A stretch of DNA of 64,000 nt. Source: JAICKM01 sp050998805 (GTDB lineage Bacteria > Chloroflexota > Chloroflexia > QHBQ01 > JAICKM01). Made by a program: the position numbers and the translations under genes. Of this stretch, positions 50,861 through 58,485 are shown piece after piece; the first letter of the stretch is position 1, and each line of letters opens with the position of its first letter. The stretch is taken from positions 34,815-98,814 of the forward strand of contig JBPCPV010000042.1 of assembly GCA_050998805.1 (NCBI GenBank). Reading direction: 5' to 3'. The notes under the pieces are model-generated. The model was not told where the DNA came from. It made no database searches and worked only from the letters and a program-made list of their open reading frames with translations.

Positions 50861-53383
50861 TTACTCACCACGCAGCACCTCCAGCGGTCGCACATGCGTC
50901 GGACGCCAGCCGACGAGCGTGGTGATGCAGAGGGCGAGCGTGACCGCAATGCCGACCATCAGCACTGCCAGGACGGGGTCGAGGGAGAGTTGGGCTGCCG
51001 GCTGTAGCTGGTTGACGATAGCCATCGCTGCGGCGACGGCTATCATGCCGAGTACACCTGCCAGTAGACCGAGGAGCGCGCTTTCCAGCACCAGCGAGCC
51101 AAGAACGCGACCGGCCGTGTAGCCGACCGACTTGAGGATGCCCATCTCCCGCCGCCGCTCGATCAGCGCGAGGCCGACGCCGTTGGCGATCAGGATCGTG
51201 CCGGCGAGCAGCGCAAGCCCGGCGACCGCGAAGACGAAGTTGAGTAGGCTTGCGAAGCGGCGCTGGAGCGCGTTGTTCACGTCCGACTTGCTCACGATCA
51301 CCGTCTGCGGCAGACTCCGCCCCAGGTCCGCCTCCGACGACGCCAGGCTGCTCTCAGGCAGGGCGGCGACGAAGGTGATAGGCGCATCGGCCCCTGCCAG
51401 GTGTGCTGCCGTCTCCTGGCTCACGAGCAGGCCGGTCGCAGGCCCAAGTTGCAGCTGCACGAGCTGCAACTTCTGTATCTCGTAGAAGCCGTCTACACGC
51501 AGCACGACGGCTTTGCCGCCCGCCAGTGTCGCCGTCAGTGTGTCGCCGGCTTTCAGCGACAAGGGCGCGGCCTGCGACTCCGAGGGCAGCAGCGCGGCGT
51601 CTGCGGCCCCCGTCCATTTTCCGGAGGTCACCTGCACGTCCCAGGAGAGGTCGTCCTGCGCGCGGCCCTCCAAGTAGTTGATGCCGGTGGGGCGGGCCGC
51701 CCCATGTGCCTCCACCCCGGCGAGCGTGATGTGTGTGCGCGGCTGCACCCCGGTCGCGCCGACTCTAGCCAACTGTGTCGAGATCGTGGGCGCGTCGGCC
51801 TGCTTGCCGTAGACGAGCAGGTTTGTGCCGCCGATCGCGATCCCCCTCGCCGCGACCCGGTTGACCACATTGAGTATCGTGCCGCCCGAAAAGCCGATGC
51901 TGAAGACGCCCATGAAGAGCGCGATCAGCGGGAAGACCGCCCGCAGCGGCCTCCGCTTCATGTTCTGGCGGGCCAGCCTGAGCATCGGCAGCTGTGGCAT
52001 CGGCACCCGCAGCAGCACGAAGAGCGTGCCGCCGAGCAGCACCGTGAAGCCGACTAGCCCAGCGATGGCCGCGCCGACGATCTCAGCCCCCTCCAGCGGC
52101 GAGCCCATGACAATGCTGCTGACCGCCGTGAAGAGAGCTACAAGCAGCAAGAGCAAACCGCCGCTCGCCACTATGGTGCGCGCTCCAGGGCGGGGCGGCA
52201 GGCTGCGGAGCAGCACGGCGGGGCGCACCGAACTCGCCCGCACAATCGTGTACAGCCCGAAGATCACCGAGGTACACGCGCCGATCATCACGCCGCCGAC
52301 CAAGATCCGCCAGTCCACCGACCAGGAGATCAGGAAGATGCCGACGTTGCCGAAGAGGTTCATCAGTACGGCGGCCAGGCCGAGGCCCAGAACCATGCCG
52401 ATGAAGCCGCCGAGCAGGCCGAGGAGCGCGGTCTCGACGCCGAAGAGCGCGAGCAAGTCGCGCCGCCGGTAGCCCATAGTCTTCAGCATCGCGATCTCGA
52501 GGGTGCGGCGGGCCAGTGCCACCTGGAGAGTGTTCGCGACGCCGATGCCGCCGACGATCAGGCCGAGTATCCCCGCGCCCTTGAGCATGAAGTCGAACAC
52601 CGCCGATGTCTGGTTGCCGCCCACACCGAACTCGTCGGCGAGGAGGACATCCCAGCCCCCGGCTCCGAGTTTGGCCGCCGCCGGACTGCCTGGGTTCCAT
52701 GTGGCGGTGGCGAGGTTCACGACTTGTGGACGACCGGAGAGCTTCTTGGCCGTGTCAAGGCTGTAGTAGATCCGATCGCCGGCCCTATCGGGCGAGTCCT
52801 CGGCTATTCCGGTGATCTCTAGGGGCGCAGCATCGGCACCCGGATCGCCGATCAGGGTGAGGTGGTCGCCGACCTTCAGGCCGAGGCTGTCGGCCATGTC
52901 GTGTGTGAGGACGGCACCCATCGGCCGGCGGATCGCATCGGCGAAGGTCACGCTCCTGTCGCGCAGGGGGATGCTGCCGACGAGCGGGTACGTGGCGGGG
53001 TCAACGCCGAGCGGCGACTGAAAGCCGGCGTATATCTGGCCGGTGTTCGAGGGCTTGAGCATCCGCACGGGCTGCTGGGCGATCAGCGTGTAGCCGGTGA
53101 GAGTGCCGTCTGCCTTCAGCTGGGCGAGCAGCGCTAACTGCTGTTCGCTGGCGACCGACTCGCCTTCGCTGTTAGCTCCGTCCCTGACGAGGCGCATATA
53201 GCCGTCGCCGCCGGCGACGGCCCGCTTGTCGGGCACGACTGCGGCGTGGATCATGCCGGCCAGAAGCTCCATGCCGACAAGTGACATGACCCCGAAGGCT
53301 ATGCAGAGCAAGGCAAGCAGGGTGCGCGCCCCGCCCCGCTGCAAGGCGCGGACCGCGTATCGGGTGTAGAAGGCAAGCGTCAT
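50861..53383 (-). CDS. ABC transporter permease, FtsX/MacB type
   Basis: 840 aa with two FtsX units. One N-terminal span (TLLALLCIAFGVMSLVGMELL), a periplasmic-like MacB core domain, three spans (GAGILGLIVGGIGVANTLQVALARRTLEIAMLKTMGY, ...), a second span set starting near GLLLLLVALF, another extracytoplasmic domain, and the final three spans with ERRREMGILKSVGY. This pattern suits lipoprotein extraction or drug/peptide export rather than import. Its start overlaps the ATPase stop by four bases (ATGA). Confidence 0.92.
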   Translation of the reverse strand: MTLAFYTRYAVRALQRGGARTLLALLCIAFGVMSLVGMELLAGMIHAAVVPDKRAVAGGDGYMRLVRDGANSEGESVASEQQLALLAQLKADGTLTGYTLIAQQPVRMLKPSNTGQIYAGFQSPLGVDPATYPLVGSIPLRDRSVTFADAIRRPMGAVLTHDMADSLGLKVGDHLTLIGDPGADAAPLEITGIAEDSPDRAGDRIYYSLDTAKKLSGRPQVVNLATATWNPGSPAAAKLGAGGWDVLLADEFGVGGNQTSAVFDFMLKGAGILGLIVGGIGVANTLQVALARRTLEIAMLKTMGYRRRDLLALFGVETALLGLLGGFIGMVLGLGLAAVLMNLFGNVGIFLISWSVDWRILVGGVMIGACTSVIFGLYTIVRASSVRPAVLLRSLPPRPGARTIVASGGLLLLLVALFTAVSSIVMGSPLEGAEIVGAAIAGLVGFTVLLGGTLFVLLRVPMPQLPMLRLARQNMKRRPLRAVFPLIALFMGVFSIGFSGGTILNVVNRVAARGIAIGGTNLLVYGKQADAPTISTQLARVGATGVQPRTHITLAGVEAHGAARPTGINYLEGRAQDDLSWDVQVTSGKWTGAADAALLPSESQAAPLSLKAGDTLTATLAGGKAVVLRVDGFYEIQKLQLVQLQLGPATGLLVSQETAAHLAGADAPITFVAALPESSLASSEADLGRSLPQTVIVSKSDVNNALQRRFASLLNFVFAVAGLALLAGTILIANGVGLALIERRREMGILKSVGYTAGRVLGSLVLESALLGLLAGVLGMIAVAAAMAIVNQLQPAAQLSLDPVLAVLMVGIAVTLALCITTLVGWRPTHVRPLEVLRGE

Positions 53384-54129
53384 CGTTGGCCTCCGGCAGC
53401 CGCCAACGTAGCCGGGGTGAGCGACGCCGCGCCGGGGTCGGCCAGCTTGCCGTCAACGATGTGCAGCACGCGGTCGGCGCGCGCCGCTATGTCGGGGTCG
53501 TGCGTGGCGATGATCAGCGTGACGCCAAGCTCGTCGTGGAGCTTCGTGAAGAGGTCGAGCATGGCCGTGCCGTTCATGCTGTCGAGGTTGCCGGTCGGCT
53601 CGTCGGCGAGTAGGAGCGCCGGCTCGGTTACGAGCGCGCGGGCGATCGCGACGCGCTGCTGCTCGCCGCCCGAAAGCTGGTGGGGCTGATGCTTACGCCG
53701 TGGGCCGAGGCCGACGCGCTCCAGCATCTCCCGTGCCCGATCCGACGCCTGGCGATGGTTCGCGCGCACATAGAGCGGCACCTCGACGTTCTCCTGCGCG
53801 GTCAGCGAGGGTATCAGGTTGAAGCTCTGGAAGACAATGCCGATCTTGCGGTTGCGGATCTGCGCGAGGTCGCCTTCGCCCATATCGCTGATGTCCACGC
53901 CGTCTATGACGATCCTCCCGCTTGTCGGGGTGTCCAGCCCCGCGATGATGCCGAGGAGCGTGGACTTGCCGGACCCCGACGGCCCGGTGAGTGCGACCCA
54001 CTCGCCCGACGGGATCACGAACGAGATGCCGTTGAGGATATGCACCGTCTGCGCGCCCATCGGCAGCGTGCGTGTCAGATCCGTCGCCTCCACGGCGAGT
54101 GCGTTGCCTGTCTTGTTCAAGTTGTTCAT
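53380..54129 (-). CDS. ABC transporter ATP-binding protein (MacB/LolD type)
   Basis: 249 aa. Walker A GPSGSGKSTLLG, Q-loop near VFQSFNLIPSLTAQENVEVPL, signature LSGGEQQRVAIARAL, Walker B ALLLADEPTGNLDS and the H-loop ATHDPDIAARA. The NLIPSLTA...EV strip is typical of the MacB/LolD group. Pairs with the FtsX-type permease it overlaps. Repeats (TTTCAGC, CGGCTGA) fill the 87 bases between this gene and the membrane cytochrome-like gene upstream. Confidence 0.95.
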   Translation of the reverse strand: MNNLNKTGNALAVEATDLTRTLPMGAQTVHILNGISFVIPSGEWVALTGPSGSGKSTLLGIIAGLDTPTSGRIVIDGVDISDMGEGDLAQIRNRKIGIVFQSFNLIPSLTAQENVEVPLYVRANHRQASDRAREMLERVGLGPRRKHQPHQLSGGEQQRVAIARALVTEPALLLADEPTGNLDSMNGTAMLDLFTKLHDELGVTLIIATHDPDIAARADRVLHIVDGKLADPGAASLTPATLAAAGGQR

Positions 54130-54140
54130 CCTCCTTACGA

Positions 54141-54207
54141 GCTTTCAGCTTTCAGCTTTCAGCTAACGCTCTCTAATAACGGCTGACGGCTGACGGCTGA
54201 CGGCTGA
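54141..54207. repeat. TTTCAGC and CGGCTGA heptamer repeats
   Basis: Three TTTCAGC units at 54141-54164 and four perfect CGGCTGA units at 54180-54207, in the gap between the ABC ATPase start and the end of the upstream gene. Confidence 0.85.
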
Positions 54208-54216
54208 AACCTCCGT

Positions 54217-54975
54217 TCACACATGCGCCAGCAGTATCACGAAGAATACGATGGCGGTAAGCGTATGCACGAAGCGGGTGCTTCGTGCTATGCTCTTGCT
54301 CTTCGACCAGCGGCCGCCGGGGACAGACCACTTGCCTAAGATACGCCTGTGGCCCACCACATATTCGACCCAGAGGCCGAGGACACTGAGGAACACAAGA
54401 ACTATCCATGCGAGCAGGCCGCTGACCAGCTCCTTGCTCGAGATCCTGTCGAGGATCGGCAGGTAGGAGGTGGCGTGCCCGGTCGCGGTGATCAGCACGA
54501 GCCAGCCGAGGAGCTGGTGCTGTTTTCGCAGAAAGCGCATTGTGCTGCGGGCAGTCGGAACGAGCAGAGGCAGCGCCCAGGGCCTGACCAACAGGTAGAG
54601 GCGGCGCGCTGCCCACAGCCCGACCGCGTACCCCCCGACCAGCACGGAGAAGAGGCCGAGCAGGATGTCGTGCTGGTAGCGGTAGCCGCCAGGCGCGAGC
54701 GTCAGCACAGATGTCAGCAGGCTGAGGCCCGCCAGCAGCATGGCGATGACCCAGGCCGCCCAGTCCACCGAGATACGCAGCGCCTTCAACGTGCCGTAGG
54801 CCGCCAGGAAGACGACGGCATCTATCCCGCCGTCGAGCAGCACCCGAAACCCCACGGCCTCCAGGCGGCTATCGAGGCTGTCCGCGAGATAGAGCGCACC
54901 ATAGGCGACCCCTGCGGCGATCAGGACAGCTGTTATACTCGGCAGGCGGTTTCTGTTGTGTGTTGCCCGGTCCAT
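54217..54975 (-). CDS. membrane protein with two H-x13-H pairs (ferric reductase/cytochrome b-like)
   Basis: 252 aa with about six membrane spans. Two transmembrane helices each carry His pairs exactly 13 residues apart: H153 and H167 (HQLLGWLVLITATGH) and H237 and H251 (HTLTAIVFFVILLAH). This is the bis-histidine, two-heme layout of the ferric reductase/NOX/YedZ group, suggesting electron transfer across the membrane. No flavin or NAD domain is fused. ATG 54975 has GGAG upstream. Its promoter carries three 11-bp-spaced boxes probably bound by the two-component regulator encoded upstream. Protein family otherwise not recognised. Confidence 0.75.
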   Translation of the reverse strand: MDRATHNRNRLPSITAVLIAAGVAYGALYLADSLDSRLEAVGFRVLLDGGIDAVVFLAAYGTLKALRISVDWAAWVIAMLLAGLSLLTSVLTLAPGGYRYQHDILLGLFSVLVGGYAVGLWAARRLYLLVRPWALPLLVPTARSTMRFLRKQHQLLGWLVLITATGHATSYLPILDRISSKELVSGLLAWIVLVFLSVLGLWVEYVVGHRRILGKWSVPGGRWSKSKSIARSTRFVHTLTAIVFFVILLAHV

Positions 54976-55000
54976 GTCTTCTCCAACGTTTGTTTCGGCT

Positions 55001-55044
55001 ATTGTAGCAAAGGAATGTGAACTCAATATGAACCCAGTATGAAC
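55001..55044 (-). promoter_or_regulatory. PhoB-like direct-repeat promoter of the membrane cytochrome-like gene
   Basis: Minus strand: GTTCATA (55038-55044), GTTCATA (55027-55033), GTTCACA (55016-55022), each separated by four bases (11-bp period), then nine bases and TACAAT (55001-55006). OmpR/PhoB-family regulators bind exactly such head-to-tail 7-mers in place of a -35 box. A matching site is at 57775-57807. Confidence 0.75.
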
Positions 55045-55063
55045 CTAAGTGGTTGGGGGACAT

Positions 55064-56464
55064 TCAGTGTTGGAGCGGGAGGGTGAACGTGACTGTTGTG
55101 CCGTGAGCGGGGGCGCTGGCGGCCCAGATGCGCCCGCCGTGTGCCTCCACGATGCGGCGGGCGATAGCCAGGCCGAGGCCCGCGCCCCCGCTGCTGCGGG
55201 CACGCGAACGGTCCTCGCGCCAGAAGCGGTCGAAGATGTGGGGCAGGTCTGCGGGGGCGATGCCCTGTCCGGTGTCGGCCACAGCGACCAGCAGGGCGGG
55301 CGCGCCTGACACCTGCTCGACCCAGCCGGTCAGCGTCACGGTGCCGCCGGGCGGCGTGTGGCGGAGAGCGTTGCTCACGAGGTTACCCAGAACCTGGGCG
55401 ATCCTCTGGGGGTCGGCCTGGATTTCGGGCAGACCGGGCTGCAACACGACACGCAGCGAGACGTTGCACTCGCTCGCCGCGCGGGCGAACGAGTCGGCGG
55501 TGTCGCGCAGCAGGAACGCGGGGTCGAGCGCCTCATAGTATAGAGGAAGCTGCCCCGTATCGGCCAGCGCGAGCAGCCGCAGATCCTCGATCAGCCGTTC
55601 GAGCAGCGAGGTTTCGTCGAGCAGCAGGCCCATCTGGTCGGGCGTCGCGGAGTACACCCCGTCCTGGATGCCCTCGAGGTGGGCGCGGATGATCGAGAGC
55701 GGCGTCCTCAGTTCATGGGCCACGTCTGCCGTCATCTGGCGGCGCTGGGCGTCGGCCTCGGAAAGCGCGCCTGCCATGCTGTTGAACGCCCCCGCGAGGC
55801 TGTCTATCTCCCGCACCGCCGAGCTGGGCACGCGGGCGCTGAGGTCTCCGGCGGCGAGGGTGCCAGCCGCCTGCGTGAGTTGGCGCAGGGGACGGCTGAT
55901 CCTGCGGGAGAAGAAGGCGGCGAGCGCGAAGAGTATCGCCGCCAGGCCCAGCCCGGCGCTGATTATGGCGCGCAGGTGGTCGCCGACCGTGCTCGTCTGG
56001 GTCACGGCGGGAGGCGGGCCGTATGGCGGCTGATCCACGCCGATCAGCAGTTCCCCCCCCCCGGCGTTGCCGATCGGAAGCGCCGCCGGTCTGTTCGGCA
56101 GTTCCCCGCCCAACACCTGGCCGGTGGCGAAACTCGGTATGGTGCTGGTAATCACTCTCCCCGTGCCGTCCACCAGAGTGTATGCCCTCCCCACCCGCGA
56201 CAGGTCGGTGAGATGTATCCTGGCGTCTGCGTCCGCGAGCAGGCCGTCCCAGGAGCCGGTCCTCTTGTAGTAGTTGCCGAGGGCCTGGGAGGCGTTGCTC
56301 TCGAGCACGAGCCGTTCGCGGTCAATTGGGCTAGGGCCGTTCGACTGAGACAGCCCCAGTGTGAGGCTGACGAGCGCGATCGTCCCGCCGACGCCGAGCG
56401 CGATAGACAGCGCGAAGGCGATCAGCATCAGGTTGAAGAGCGCGGGGCGGCGTATGAACCTCAT
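55064..56464 (-). CDS. HAMP sensor histidine kinase
   Basis: 466 aa. First span about 10-37, an extracytoplasmic sensor of about 130 residues, second span about 165-185, HAMP (RRISRPLRQLTQAAGTLAAGDLSARVP), H-box with H250 (MTADVAHELRTPLS), N box LGNLVSNALRHTPPGG and G boxes VADTGQGIAPADLPHIFDRFWR, GGAGLGLAIARR. It phosphorylates the response regulator whose gene it overlaps by four bases. Type resembles BaeS/PhoR kinases. Signal unknown. Confidence 0.95.
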   Translation of the reverse strand: MRFIRRPALFNLMLIAFALSIALGVGGTIALVSLTLGLSQSNGPSPIDRERLVLESNASQALGNYYKRTGSWDGLLADADARIHLTDLSRVGRAYTLVDGTGRVITSTIPSFATGQVLGGELPNRPAALPIGNAGGGELLIGVDQPPYGPPPAVTQTSTVGDHLRAIISAGLGLAAILFALAAFFSRRISRPLRQLTQAAGTLAAGDLSARVPSSAVREIDSLAGAFNSMAGALSEADAQRRQMTADVAHELRTPLSIIRAHLEGIQDGVYSATPDQMGLLLDETSLLERLIEDLRLLALADTGQLPLYYEALDPAFLLRDTADSFARAASECNVSLRVVLQPGLPEIQADPQRIAQVLGNLVSNALRHTPPGGTVTLTGWVEQVSGAPALLVAVADTGQGIAPADLPHIFDRFWREDRSRARSSGGAGLGLAIARRIVEAHGGRIWAASAPAHGTTVTFTLPLQH

Positions 56465-57171
56465 GTCCGCCCCTCCGTCGGCTCGGCGAACTTGTAGCCG
56501 ACGCCGTAGACCATCAGGATGTAGCGCGGGGTGCGCGGGTCCGGCTCGACCTTGCGCCGCAGGTTCTTGATGTGGGCGTCCACGGTGCGGTCGTAGCCGC
56601 CGTAATCGTCGTCGTAGACCAGGTCCACGAGCTGCGAGCGGGTGAACGCCCGCCCCGGCTCGCGGGCCAGCGCCGTCAGCAGGTCAAACTCGGTGCCGGT
56701 GAGGTCTATCGCCAGCCCGTCGCGCTGCACGCTCCGCCGCTCGATGTCGATCAGCAAGCCGGCTGCGCGGATCAGCCCGGTCTGTGGAGCGCCGCCTTCG
56801 CTGCGCCGAAGCACGGCGCGGACGCGGGCTACAAGCTCGCGGGGGCTGAACGGCTTCGTGATGTAGTCGTCGGCCCCCGTCTCCAGGCCGGTGAGCCGGT
56901 CGGTCTCGGCGACGCGGGCGGTGAGCATGATGATCGGGAGCTTGCTGGTGGCCGGGTCTTGCCGCAGCGAGCGTGCCACGTCGAGGCCGTCAAGCCCCGG
57001 CAGCATCAGGTCGAGAACCAGCAGGTGCGGCCTCTCGGCGCGCGCGAGGCGGAGGGCGGTCTGCCCGTCCCCCGCCGTCAGCACGCGGAACCCCGCCCGG
57101 TCGAGGTAATCCCGCACCACGCTGACGATGCCCGGCTCATCGTCCGCGACGAGGATAGTCCGTGCTACCAT
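56461..57171 (-). CDS. OmpR/PhoB-family response regulator
   Basis: 236 aa. Receiver domain with DDEPG, phosphorylated D54 in LLVLDLMLPGLDG, the Thr/Lys switch positions (MLTARVAE, ITKPFSPRELVARV), then a C-terminal winged helix (TGTEFDLLTALAREPGRAFTRSQLV, DRTVDAHIKNLRRKVE). Overlaps the kinase gene. Direct repeats in two nearby promoters fit the binding mode of this subfamily. Confidence 0.96.
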   Translation of the reverse strand: MVARTILVADDEPGIVSVVRDYLDRAGFRVLTAGDGQTALRLARAERPHLLVLDLMLPGLDGLDVARSLRQDPATSKLPIIMLTARVAETDRLTGLETGADDYITKPFSPRELVARVRAVLRRSEGGAPQTGLIRAAGLLIDIERRSVQRDGLAIDLTGTEFDLLTALAREPGRAFTRSQLVDLVYDDDYGGYDRTVDAHIKNLRRKVEPDPRTPRYILMVYGVGYKFAEPTEGRT

Positions 57172-57183
57172 GATGCTCCTGGG

Positions 57184-57705
57184 TTACGCGGTTGGAGAAG
57201 GGGGCATCGGGGTGGTGGCCGGCGGGGTCCCCGGCGGGTATGGCGGGTAAGGCGGCTGCGGGGGTCCGCCGTAGAACCGTGCGGACGCCCCACGTCTGCG
57301 CGACCGCAGGAACCAGATGCCGAACCCCAGGAAGAGCAGGCCGAAGAGAGGCAGCAGGCAGAATGCCAGCCCACACGCCGCCATCATCAGGCCGCCGAAG
57401 TGGGACGACCCGCCCCGCGCCTCCGGCAGGTTGGGCTTCACCACGCCGGGTATCTCGCCTCCTTGTGGTCCCCACCACCCGTTCGGCGGTTGCACCGGCT
57501 GCTCCGGCTGAGGCTGCACGGGCTGTACCGGCTGTGGCTGCGCCGGTTGCTGTGGCTGCACCGGCACCTGTTGCCACGTCCACCCCCTCTGCACCCGGCT
57601 CGCATATTCGTTCCGGTCGCCGCCTCGCCCACCGAGCGCGACGAGCAGCGCCAGAGCCGCCAGCCCCAGCGCGATCCATGCCTGCCAATTGCGATTTCGT
57701 TCCAT
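57184..57705 (-). CDS. unrecognised two-span membrane protein, first gene of the two-component operon
   Basis: 173 aa. First span at about 8-24 (WIALGLAALALLVAL), a Gln/Pro-rich stretch with repeated QPVQPxQP units, then a second span (GGLMMAACGLAFCLLPLFGLLFLGFGIWFL), an RSRRRG stop-transfer and a Pro/Tyr-rich tail. No family recognised. ATG 57705 has GGAGGAC upstream. The regulator gene follows after 12 bases. It may modulate the kinase, as small membrane partners often do (inference). Confidence 0.7.
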   Translation of the reverse strand: MERNRNWQAWIALGLAALALLVALGGRGGDRNEYASRVQRGWTWQQVPVQPQQPAQPQPVQPVQPQPEQPVQPPNGWWGPQGGEIPGVVKPNLPEARGGSSHFGGLMMAACGLAFCLLPLFGLLFLGFGIWFLRSRRRGASARFYGGPPQPPYPPYPPGTPPATTPMPPSPTA

Positions 57706-57774
57706 CGTTGTCCTCCGTTCCGTTTCTTTGTTCTCCGGTATTCTCCGGGCAGGATATTGGTCTAATTCCCTCCA

Positions 57775-57807
57775 AGTATATCGCACGATTGTGAAACAAT
57801 TATGAAG
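57775..57807 (-). promoter_or_regulatory. PhoB-like direct-repeat promoter of the two-component operon
   Basis: Minus strand: CTTCATA (57801-57807), four bases, TTTCACA (57790-57796), nine bases, TATACT (57775-57780). Same box type, same 11-bp period and same 9-base distance to the -10 as at 55001-55044, suggesting autoregulation. Confidence 0.7.
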
Positions 57808-57857
57808 ATTGGGCAAAAGGCGGGTCGGGGTGGTATAATGCGGCGGAGTGATCCGTG

Positions 57858-57960
57858 GTCAGTCGTCAGCCGTCAGCCGAGATTCTTCGCTGCGCTCAGA
57901 TTGACAGTGGGTCCGCACTACGCAATCCACACTACGCAATCCGCACTCCGCAATCCACAA
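57858..57960. repeat. mixed intergenic repeats
   Basis: CGTCAGC-type units (57861-57880), an ATTCTTCGCTGCGCTCAGAT palindromic repeat with flank TGACAGTG (57881-57909), then CGCAATC/CACTACG-like heptamers (57914-57958) ending at the MOSC ribosome-binding site. A GGTATAATG at 57832 may be the promoter. Confidence 0.65.
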
Positions 57961-57969
57961 GGAGGGCCA

Positions 57970-58485
57970 ATGGGCCGGATTATTCAGATCAACATATCGG
58001 GTGGGGGCGTGCCGAAGAGGGCGGTTGAGCGGGCCGCGCTCGGCCGGCTGGGGCTGGAAGGCGACGCTCACAACGACAACCAGAACCACGGCGGGCCGAC
58101 GCGCGCCCTCTGCCTATATAGCATGGAGCAGATCCAGTCGTTGCGGGCCGAGGGCCACCCCATCGCGCCCGGCTCCATCGGCGAAAACCTGACCCTCAGC
58201 GGCCTCCGCCTCTCGGATTTCGCGCCCGGCGACCGGCTGTCGATCGGGGGCAGCGTGCTGATCGAAATCACCGGCTACGCCAACCCCTGCAAGAACATCG
58301 CGCCCTACTTCGTCGGCGGGGAGATCGCCCGCGTCTCCCAGAAGGTCCACCCCGGCTGGAGCCGCCTCTACGCCTCTGTGATCCAGGGCGGGCTGCTGGA
58401 GGTCGGTCAGGAAGTGCTGCGGGTGTTCGAGGCTACCGACCGGAACGGCTCCGGGCGACGAACTCAAGCAGATCCGCGCGGGTGA
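57970..58485 (+). CDS. MOSC domain protein
   Basis: 171 aa. MOSC domains, named after molybdenum cofactor sulfurase C-terminal domains, handle sulfur through a conserved Cys, visible here in GYANPCKNI, following IGENLTLSGL and the LEGDAHNDNQNHGGP strip. Free-standing bacterial MOSC proteins include YiiM-like reductases. GGAGGG lies just before the ATG. The last 53 bases overlap the tail of the convergent cystathionine beta-synthase gene; the overlapping MOSC tail is not conserved-looking. Confidence 0.9.
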   Translation: MGRIIQINISGGGVPKRAVERAALGRLGLEGDAHNDNQNHGGPTRALCLYSMEQIQSLRAEGHPIAPGSIGENLTLSGLRLSDFAPGDRLSIGGSVLIEITGYANPCKNIAPYFVGGEIARVSQKVHPGWSRLYASVIQGGLLEVGQEVLRVFEATDRNGSGRRTQADPRG

